Shown here: piece by piece, positions 57,423 to 64,000 of the stretch
Numbering within the stretch: position 1 is the first letter of the stretch
How the letters are laid out: the number at the start of each line of letters is the position of its first letter
NCBI RefSeq assembly: GCF_032050975.1
Contig: NZ_CP116967.1
Coordinates: 2,167,001-2,231,000 of the forward strand
Reading direction: 5' to 3'
Origin: Candidatus Nitrospira allomarina
GTDB taxonomy: Bacteria; Nitrospirota; Nitrospiria; Nitrospirales; UBA8639
Length of the DNA stretch: 64,000 nucleotides
Position numbers and translations under genes: made by a program
Notes under the pieces: model-generated
Database searches by the model: none
What the model saw: only the letters and a program-made list of their open reading frames with translations
What the model was told of the DNA's origin: nothing

Positions 57423-57860
57423 TCATGGCTCCTGTATAGATTCCAGGTACGACAGCAGTTGCCAGATTCGCCCTCGCACTTGGTCCGCCCACTCCGTTTC
57501 AATCGAGACTTCATCATCCGGTATCCGAAACCATATTCCAAACACCGGCATATCGCGGGTGCCATGACTTGGAATGTGATCGCGCCCATCGATCGTACGG
57601 TACGCGTGCCAAAAGGGGAATGTCCCACCATGGTTGGCTGATAACCTGGTCAGATTTGCTGGCTTGGGCTTCAAAGATTCAGAAAGAGGGCCGTCCCCCT
57701 TGGCCTGGGTTCCATGACAGGTTACGCAGAATTTTTGAAAGAGCTGCCTCCCTCCGGCTATAACATCCTGTTCCTGAGCCCATCCCGAATTCATTCCTAT
57801 TCCTAGGATCAGCAAGGCGAGGCTCCCATTCCGCAGGAGAAGGCTAAACAAATATTTCAT
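57423..57860 (-). CDS. Class I cytochrome c (second)
   Basis: This 145-residue protein has a signal peptide (SLLLRNGSLALLILGIGMNSGWA-QE), heme motif CVTCH in FQKFCVTCHGTQAKGDGPLSE and a possible axial Met in TRDMPVFG. The C-terminal helix is RGRIWQLLSYLESI. The G-GPL after the heme site is shared with the neighbour (GDGP), so the two are probably old duplicates. The 72-bp gap to the next gene is consistent with co-transcription. Confidence 0.93.
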   Translation of the reverse strand: MKYLFSLLLRNGSLALLILGIGMNSGWAQEQDVIAGGRQLFQKFCVTCHGTQAKGDGPLSESLKPKPANLTRLSANHGGTFPFWHAYRTIDGRDHIPSHGTRDMPVFGIWFRIPDDEVSIETEWADQVRGRIWQLLSYLESIQEP

Positions 57861-57888
57861 AGTGCATTCTTTGGGGTGATGAAATCAT

Positions 57889-58080
57889 TTAGGCCACCTC
57901 TTGAGCATGTTTGGGGGAAGATTTGTATTGACAAATTTTGCGATTGGATCGGGTTGGTAAATCAAAGATTTCCCCGCAGTTCAAGCATCGCCATTCATAA
58001 ATCCAAACAGTTTTATAAATATTTTCCATATTCAGACAGGTTTCAATGACCATGAACCCATGGCAGCGGGAACATTCCAT
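57889..58080 (-). CDS. Small zinc-ribbon protein, copy 3
   Basis: This 63-residue third member of the family at 48111 and 50060 reads MECSRCHGFMVIETCLNMENIYKTVWIYEWRCLNCGEIFDLPT, with two CxxC pairs. The middle is more divergent and the C-terminus differs (NRKICQYKSSPKHAQEVA). The start at 58080 has GGGAGGCGACATT upstream. The GTAACTAGTTAC operator is absent here, so its control differs from the other two. Confidence 0.8.
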   Translation of the reverse strand: MECSRCHGFMVIETCLNMENIYKTVWIYEWRCLNCGEIFDLPTRSNRKICQYKSSPKHAQEVA

Positions 58081-59711
58081 AATGTCGCCTCCCGGTATCA
58101 ATTTTTTCTCAAAGGTATGTTCCTAAAGCAATGAAAATGTTGATCCCTCTCTTGAGCCATGCCGTCTCAAATTGTGAGCGAGGGAGAACATGGATCCGAT
58201 AACAAGGAGGAACTATCAAACCTTATGCCAAATCCTAAATATGGATTCAGGATGAAAGGAATGGCGAGAGAATAAGGAGGGGAAAGGGTGCCAATCCCAT
58301 TGAGAATAAGGCGAAACCCTACATAACCAGCAAAGAAAAATTGAACTGGAAAAACAGTTAACCTGGCATGGCACGGCGGAGAAAAGGTCGGGGATAGAAG
58401 TAAATATTAGTGGAACGCCCAGCGCACTGTGGCATCTTTCCCCAGAGCTTTCGAGCCGGTGGTCCCAGTCTTCCTCACCGGGATCCTTTCGGCACACGAA
58501 AAAATATATGACCGTGACAGGCTATCAAAGAGGGAGTATGGAGGGTATTCCTGGCAATACCGCGTGCCTGTAAGGGATCATGCCGATCAGGGCGAGTGGG
58601 GGGCAAAAATGGCGCACGCATCTCAGTGGCCCCCACACAGCCCGCAACAAATTCATCCCCGCCCGCCAAGGCACAAAGGAGGCACGGGTTGGTAAAGCTG
58701 ATGAATGCACTGTTTGCATCGTCCCCCATACCCTCATCCAAAATACTGAGGCGATCTTTTGGGAGGGTATTACGGCTCGTGGTGGTGCATGACATCTAAC
58801 CCGTTGCCCACTGGAATGTTCATGAGGTCTCCCTGTGAAAAATAGAATGGCAAATCTGAGAATGCTCCCAGAGGTGAAGGAATCAAAGAGAACAGATTAA
58901 CTCAAACACACTATGGCTAAAACCAGGGCCTAGGAAATAGGAAAAATTGATCTGGTAAGAGAACCATTCCTCAGTCTTCATGACGGTTATGACATGTCGT
59001 GTCTCTTTTATACCCGTGGTGTGGTGAGCGGGAACCCAAATCGCAAACCGGGGAAGATGCATGCCCGATCCCAGGCGTCGCAGGGTGTGTCATTGAAGGC
59101 CAGAGACAAAAAATGGCTGTACCTTTTGAATCAAAATGCCTATGATTGGACACTTCGCGAGTTGTTTCAGAATTATCTCTAGGGGGAAAGCTTCCCTGGC
59201 CACTGGAAAAAAGCAATTGCAATCCCAAAGACTTCCTGAAAAACCAAAGAGGAAAATTGCTTTTCCCCAAATGGTCTCCCCTCGGCGTCTTTTTACGAAG
59301 CAATCCAAATCCTCACGATCGCGTCCCCAGATTCCATCCCCATTCAAGATCAACATGGATTCATTTAAATTTCCCGGACTTCAGAAAGCTTTTCCCCCCG
59401 TTGGATTGAGATAGAAATGGGTTTACCAAAATCTGAAATAAGCTTAAATTGATGGATGGGAAACCTCACCCATTATTCCTTTTACCATTTAAAGGGGCCG
59501 GAGCATCACCAATGGATTTGACCGTGATTGCAATCATTGTCCCAATCGGCAAAATCTTTAAAAAGTGATCGTGTCATAACTGGTTACCTGGTGGTATGGG
59601 CATGACGAAGATTGAGGGAGATGGATATTCGATAAAAAAACTTCGGGCATGAGGTGAGGCAGGCAAAGCAAACCGTGTTTTCCGCCATTCCGCAAAGTGA
59701 GAAGAAAAGGC
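58081..59711. other. Long gene-poor stretch
   Basis: No convincing gene is visible in 1.6 kb. Overlapping frames on both strands at 58429-58800 and 58971-59414 reach about 110 codons but show no domain, and none has a good ribosome site. It could hold promoters for the zinc-ribbon gene and the histidine kinase, or old decayed sequence. Confidence 0.5.
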
Positions 59712-62510
59712 ATGAATCCAAAAAACAAACCAGCTCCCGGGAGTCATCCTTTACGTCAAAATCCTGAGACAGGGCTGTTGGTCACACGCGAGCAGGTAAA
59801 AAAGATGACGCTGGAGGAGGTACAGCACCTCGTGTATGAACTTCAGGCCCATCAAATCGAATTGGAGATGCAAAACGAAGAGTTGCGTCAGACCCAACGA
59901 GAGCTTGAGGTCACAGGCAAGCGGTATGCCGCCGTGTATGATTTTTCACCGGTGGGATACGTGACCCTTGATGATGGCCATAGCCGAATATTAGAGGCCA
60001 ATTTGACTTTTTGCCATTTGGTGGGTGTGTCACGCCTGGATATCCTCAATACGAAGTTTGAACAATATGTCATCCCGGATGATCAACGGGCGTTCCAACG
60101 GTATTTGGATTTTCTGAGGCAGACCCCGGGCATGCACCGTTCCGATCTTCTCACTCTGCAGCATGCCAACAATTTTCGTCGGGTCCGATTTGAAGGCTGT
60201 CTGGAGAACAGGGAACCTTCAAGTAAGACAAGAGTGTTTCGAATCGCGGTCGAGGATGTCACGATACAGGAGCAAGTCGAAAGTGCGCAGGATGAGCAAA
60301 GGGCCTTGATGGCGGTCGTGATGGACGGAGTTATGGATGCCATCGTGACCATTGATGAAAGTCAACGAATTGTCCTGTTTAATAAAGCCGCGGAAGACAT
60401 GTTTGGTTGTCCTGCCTCAAGCGCCCTTAAGCAATCGATAGACCGGTTTATTCCGAAGCGGTTTCGTGCCGCCCATCAGGAACATTTTCAACAATTTGGC
60501 CGAAACCCGAAGCCCTTTCGTCAGATGGGTGGGGCAAGGGAGATTTTCGGAGTTCGGACCAGCGGAGAGGAATTTCCTATCGAAGCGACCATTTCACAAG
60601 TGCAGGCTAAAGAACAAGGCAAGAAGCTCTTTACCGTGGTGCTACGGGACGTCACTGAGCGTCGACACGCTCAGGAGATGCTGAAAAAAGACCAGCAATT
60701 TATTACGGCCATTTTGGATATTGCCGGTGCTTTGATGGTTGTTATGAATCGCCACGGGCAGATCATCCGGTTTAATCGCGCCTGTGAAAGGCTGACGGGG
60801 TATTCATTTGAAGACGTTCGCCATAAGCTCATTTGGGATATACTCCAACTGCCCAAATTGGGAGTGGAGGAAGTGAAGGAATATTTTCAGGCCATTCTCC
60901 AAGGCCAGGCCCCGACTTTTCAGGAAAATTATTGGGTCACGAAGGATAATATTCGGCGCTGGATTGCGTGGTCTTATGCGGTGCTTAGGGACGACCAGGG
61001 TAGGGTGGACTTTGTGATCGTGACAGGGATTAACCTCACGGGACAACGGAACGCGCAGAGAGCGTTAAAAAACGAACAGCGGTTCATTGCCAATGTGTTA
61101 AATACGACAGGAGCCCTGGTAATCATTCTGGACCCCCAATGGAGAATTCTTCGCGTGAATCGGGCCTGTGAGCAGACGGTCAGGCACGCGTTTCAAGACT
61201 TGAAGGGACAGCCATTCTGGAATCTCCTGACTCCTTCCGAAGAAGACAACGAAGGAGCCACAGAGGTGCTGGAGTCTTACAAAACAGGCCGGTTTCCTTG
61301 CACCTTTGAATCGGCCATTCTGGATAAGGCGCGCCACCTTTGTTGGATCCAGTGGAACACGACCGCCAGCTACAAAAAAAACGGCGATGTGGAATATTTT
61401 ATTGTGACCGGCACCGATATCACCAGGCGCAGGCAGACTGAGCAGCTGCTTCAACAGAGCAAAGAGCAGCTTCAGGCCATTCTTGATCACAGTCCGGTCT
61501 CCATATGGCTCAAAGATCTTGAGGGTCGGTATTTGAAGGTCAATCGGCAATTCGAAAGGAATGCGGGTCTGTCCGAGAAGCAGATATTGGGCAAAACTGA
61601 TACGCAAATTTTTCCTTCCGAACGGGCTTCGCGGTTTTGGGAAATTGACCAAACCATTCTTCAGACCCGGCAGGCTCATGAATCCGATGAAAAATCGGAT
61701 CGTTCGGATGGAATACACACCGAACATGTGTTTAAATTTTTGTTGACGACTCCCAAAGGAAAACCCTATGCGCTCTGTGGAATTGCCACGGATATTACCC
61801 AAAGAAAACAAGCGGAAACCATTCTTCAGGAAGCCTCTCAACGCCTGGAAATTCAACAGCAGGAGCTTCGCTCACTGGCTGCCCAACTCCTGACTGCACA
61901 GGAAGAAGAGCGCCGGCGTATATCCCGTGATCTGCACGATGATGTCAATCAACGGCTTGCGCTGATGAGTTTAAAATTGCAATCCGCCCAAAATGATCTT
62001 CCGGACATGCACCCTGTCACGCAAATGCTTCACGAGCTCTATGCCAATGTCGGGGATCTGTCCGATGATATCCGGCGTTTGGCCTACCAGTATCATCCGT
62101 CGATCCTGGATGACCTTGGCTTGGGCTCGGCTCTTCGCTCGTTGTGCGAAGACTTTGAGAAGTGGGAAGGGATCTCGGTCACGTGTGAATTGGCTGATAG
62201 AGCAGGAAGAATTTCACAAGCGGTGGGCACATGTCTGTACCGTGTGGCACAAGAGAGCCTGCGGAATGTGGTAAGACATGCTCAGGCTTCGGCAGTCCAT
62301 CTCGTTTTACGGAATGAAGGACCGGACATTATTCTCTCAATTCACGACAATGGAAAAGGATTCGAGGTGGACGGGGTTCTTTCTCGAGGGTTGGGATTTG
62401 TCAGCATGAGAGAGCGGGTTCGTCTGGTGGGTGGAACCCTGTTCGTGGAGAGTCAGCCTGGCTATGGAACAACTGTGAAGGTGTCAATTGCTGTAAACGC
62501 TCAGTCGTGA
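59712..62510 (+). CDS. Multi-PAS sensor histidine kinase (NarL/UhpB type)
   Basis: This 932-residue, apparently soluble kinase has an N-terminal coiled coil (LVYELQAHQIELEMQNEELRQTQREL). About five PAS domains follow: YDFSPVGYVTLDD (80), MDAIVTIDESQRIVLFNKAAEDMFG (215), LMVVMNRHGQIIRFNRACERLTG (345), LVIILDPQWRILRVNRACEQ (470) and SPVSIWLKDLEGRYLKVNRQFE (600). The HisKA_3 dimer domain has its His near 745 (EEERRRISRDLHDDVNQRLAL), and the HATPase domain ends with GLGFVSMRERVRLVGGTL. A GTG 15 bp upstream is an alternative start. It precedes two NarL-type regulators. Confidence 0.95.
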   Translation: MNPKNKPAPGSHPLRQNPETGLLVTREQVKKMTLEEVQHLVYELQAHQIELEMQNEELRQTQRELEVTGKRYAAVYDFSPVGYVTLDDGHSRILEANLTFCHLVGVSRLDILNTKFEQYVIPDDQRAFQRYLDFLRQTPGMHRSDLLTLQHANNFRRVRFEGCLENREPSSKTRVFRIAVEDVTIQEQVESAQDEQRALMAVVMDGVMDAIVTIDESQRIVLFNKAAEDMFGCPASSALKQSIDRFIPKRFRAAHQEHFQQFGRNPKPFRQMGGAREIFGVRTSGEEFPIEATISQVQAKEQGKKLFTVVLRDVTERRHAQEMLKKDQQFITAILDIAGALMVVMNRHGQIIRFNRACERLTGYSFEDVRHKLIWDILQLPKLGVEEVKEYFQAILQGQAPTFQENYWVTKDNIRRWIAWSYAVLRDDQGRVDFVIVTGINLTGQRNAQRALKNEQRFIANVLNTTGALVIILDPQWRILRVNRACEQTVRHAFQDLKGQPFWNLLTPSEEDNEGATEVLESYKTGRFPCTFESAILDKARHLCWIQWNTTASYKKNGDVEYFIVTGTDITRRRQTEQLLQQSKEQLQAILDHSPVSIWLKDLEGRYLKVNRQFERNAGLSEKQILGKTDTQIFPSERASRFWEIDQTILQTRQAHESDEKSDRSDGIHTEHVFKFLLTTPKGKPYALCGIATDITQRKQAETILQEASQRLEIQQQELRSLAAQLLTAQEEERRRISRDLHDDVNQRLALMSLKLQSAQNDLPDMHPVTQMLHELYANVGDLSDDIRRLAYQYHPSILDDLGLGSALRSLCEDFEKWEGISVTCELADRAGRISQAVGTCLYRVAQESLRNVVRHAQASAVHLVLRNEGPDIILSIHDNGKGFEVDGVLSRGLGFVSMRERVRLVGGTLFVESQPGYGTTVKVSIAVNAQS

Positions 62511-62599
62511 GACCTTAGGAGTTATGGGCAACAATGGGGAGACAGAAATCAGGAAGGATGCCCGCTACAAACTGTGGGGCATGAACATCTCTGTCATCG

Positions 62600-62690
62600 T
62601 GAGTGAAGCGAAGGATCTGGCTGAGCCGAGACCTCGTCAACCTGGGCACAGATCCTTCGCCGCTGGCTCAGGATGACATACTCTTCCACC
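62600..62690. repeat. Dispersed repeat copy with a strong hairpin
   Basis: The perfect 12-bp arms GCGAAGGATCTG (62608-62619) and CAGATCCTTCGC (62649-62660) flank 29 bases, with GGCTGAG/GGCTCAGGATGAC words of the same family as 1-281. It lies in the gap between the kinase and the response regulator. Confidence 0.55.
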
Positions 62691-62802
62691 ATCCCCGCCG
62701 GCAACCGATGTCGAGAATGGTAGTAGGGGGGACGGATAAGGACTGGGACCAACGAATGCCTATGCGAATGAGCAAAAAGTGGAACGACATAGGGCATAGG
62801 TT

Positions 62803-63450
62803 ATGGTGACACGACCCCGTATCCTATTAGCCGATGACCATGCATTGGTCCTGGAAGGCCTGGCCAAACTGGTCACTGAGGATTGCGACCTTGTCGGGAA
62901 AGTGGAGGATGGACGAGCCCTTATCCAGGCCGCTCAGAAGTTGGAACCGGATGTCATCGTTTTAGACATTTCCATGCCAAAATTGAATGGATTGGATGCC
63001 GCCCGTCAACTGAAGAAATTACTTCCATCGATCAAGCTGATTTTTCTGACCATGCATGCGGATCCTCTATATGCAAAGGAAGCCTTTCAAATCGGGGCCT
63101 CCGGCTTTCTCTTAAAACGTTCTGCGGCTTCAGAGTTGATGCAAGCTATCAATGCCGTAATGAAAGGCCAGTACTACGTGACCCCGGCCATTGCCAAGGA
63201 TTTTCTGAGTACGTTCACTCAGGAAATGCCGGCTCCTCAAGATGAGGCAAGCTCTCTCACGCCTCGGCAGCGGGAAGTGCTGCAACTTATTGCCGAAGGC
63301 TACAGCACCAAAGAGATGGCGACAATTTTACACGTATCTCCCAAAACCATTGAATTTCATCGAGCCAAGATTTTTCGGGAATTAAACTGTCAAAGCACGG
63401 CGGAATTAACGAGATATGCCATTACCCATGGTCTCGTGTCTCCGGAATAG
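62803..63450 (+). CDS. NarL/LuxR-type response regulator
   Basis: The 215-residue protein has a receiver with DD pocket (RILLADDHALVLEGL), phospho-acceptor D55 (VIVLDISMPK), T in IFLTMHADP and K in FLLKRSAAS. A GerE/LuxR helix-turn-helix (about 146-210) reads LTPRQREVLQLIAEGYSTKEMATILHVSPKTIEFHRAKIF. It is the natural partner of the upstream HisKA_3 kinase. A near paralogue follows after 130 bp. Confidence 0.95.
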   Translation: MVTRPRILLADDHALVLEGLAKLVTEDCDLVGKVEDGRALIQAAQKLEPDVIVLDISMPKLNGLDAARQLKKLLPSIKLIFLTMHADPLYAKEAFQIGASGFLLKRSAASELMQAINAVMKGQYYVTPAIAKDFLSTFTQEMPAPQDEASSLTPRQREVLQLIAEGYSTKEMATILHVSPKTIEFHRAKIFRELNCQSTAELTRYAITHGLVSPE

Positions 63451-63491
63451 AAATTTGGGGAATCTCTAAACTAGGAAAATTTCTCTCGAAA

Positions 63492-63509
63492 ACTAGGGAT
63501 TTCCCTAGT
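63492..63509. promoter_or_regulatory. Palindromic operator candidate ACTAGGGA-TT-TCCCTAGT
   Basis: A perfect inverted repeat with 8-bp arms and a 2-base centre lies 70 bp before the second regulator. A half-site-like AAACTAGGAAAATTTC precedes it. It is a good candidate for binding of a dimeric NarL-type regulator, possibly the one encoded just upstream. Confidence 0.55.
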
Positions 63510-63578
63510 GGTGGTTTGCCCGTCCTTGTTTATATTACTTACCCCATTCAGACGGGGAACAATTTTTTGAAGGGTCAA

Positions 63579-64000
63579 GTGCCGGTGCCGGTCTCACATC
63601 CTTCTTATCCAAGCTCATGTGCCGGGAAATCCTCAAGGGACCTTCCCCGTATTATGTTGGCAGATGATCATCCCATGGTCTTAGAGGGGGTGGCAAAGCT
63701 TGTAGAGGATTTTGGCGTGGTCGTGGGGAAAGTGGAAGATGGACGATTACTGATTGAAGTCGCTTCACATTTGAACCCGGATGTGGTGATCATGGATATT
63801 TCAATGCCGAGTTTAAATGGGCTGGAATCGGCACGCCATCTCCAAAAACTTGTTCCCCGTAGTAAAATCATTTTTCTGACGATGCATGCGGATCCCGCTT
63901 ATATTACTGCGGCATTTGAGGCCGGAGCCTCCGGATATCTCATGAAACGGTCTGCCGGTTCAGAACTGCAGTTGGCGGTAAAGACGGTGTTGGCGGGCCG
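63579..64000 (+). CDS. NarL-type response regulator, second copy (cut by window end)
   Basis: The first 140 codons are seen. After an N-terminal extension (GTG start at 63579 behind AAGGG; ATG 63654 is an alternative), the receiver begins RIMLADDHPMVLEGVAKLV. It has the phospho-acceptor in VVIMDISMPSLNGLES, the switch T in IFLTMHADPAYIT and the lysine in YLMKRSAGSEL. It is about 60% identical by eye to the preceding regulator. The C-terminal DNA-binding domain is expected beyond 64000. Confidence 0.9.
   Translation, partial: MPVPVSHPSYPSSCAGKSSRDLPRIMLADDHPMVLEGVAKLVEDFGVVVGKVEDGRLLIEVASHLNPDVVIMDISMPSLNGLESARHLQKLVPRSKIIFLTMHADPAYITAAFEAGASGYLMKRSAGSELQLAVKTVLAG

Noticed and set aside
58429-59414. 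Overlapping frames up to 110 codons
   Set aside because: Frames compete on both strands without domains or start signals.

Overview
The window is 64 kb of a bacterial chromosome with roughly 50% GC. It carries no rRNA, tRNA, CRISPR array or intact transposase that I can see. The gene content suggests a Gram-negative, membrane-rich environmental bacterium: an N-type (Na+-type) ATP synthase operon, small c-type cytochromes, flotillin/NfeD genes, a PagL-like outer-membrane protein, a sigma-54 response regulator and many CBS, UspA and pentapeptide proteins. My best guess is Nitrospirota (Nitrospira-like). That is an inference from overall style and was not tested against any database.

Layout. 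282-8016 (minus): a complete N-ATPase operon, atpD-atpC-atpQ-atpR-atpB-atpE-atpF-atpA-atpG, followed 13 bp later by a polyphosphate kinase 2 gene broken by one extra A in an A7 run. 8.4-17 kb: stress and energy genes, namely two tandem-domain UspA proteins, a pentapeptide-repeat protein broken by a 7-bp duplication, CBS proteins, a pyrophosphate-type phosphofructokinase, a degenerate receiver and a PagL-like protein. 17.5-27.8 kb: Ap4A phosphorylase, an HPF/cold-shock fusion, DUF72, FloA, an SGNH-like membrane protein, NfeD and a crystallin-like secreted protein, with several decayed fragments. 27.9-31.5 kb: a glycogen-debranching-type enzyme and a glycosyltransferase. 32.5-38.9 kb: a sigma-54 response regulator and histidine kinase pair with a lipoprotein, two more receivers and two exported basic/acidic proteins. 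39.1-43.8 kb: two paralogous MFS exporters flanking a BON-domain gene with an internal amber codon, then a second glycosyltransferase. 44.5-51.3 kb: small exported proteins, an RpoD-like sigma factor, and a duplicated zinc-ribbon/HxlR cassette with a strongly conserved operator. 51.6-58.1 kb (minus): PEP synthase, RtcB, archease, dodecin and two cytochromes c. 59.7-64 kb: a multi-PAS histidine kinase and two tandem NarL-type regulators, the second cut by the window end.

How the parts fit. The ATPase, PPK2, PPi-type phosphofructokinase, Ap4A phosphorylase and PEP synthase all touch phosphate or pyrophosphate energy balance and glycolysis/gluconeogenesis control. The many UspA, CBS, HPF and sigma/receiver genes point to a stress and envelope-signalling region. 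The most unusual observation is the pair of near-identical 46-bp regulatory blocks (43 of 46 bases the same), each containing the perfect palindrome GTAACTAGTTAC. Each lies about 57 bp upstream of a small zinc-ribbon gene; one abuts an intact HxlR regulator and the other abuts what looks like a decayed HxlR start. A striking number of genes have single lesions (PPK2, pentapeptide protein, BON protein, a cytochrome heme motif), so read-level verification of this assembly matters.
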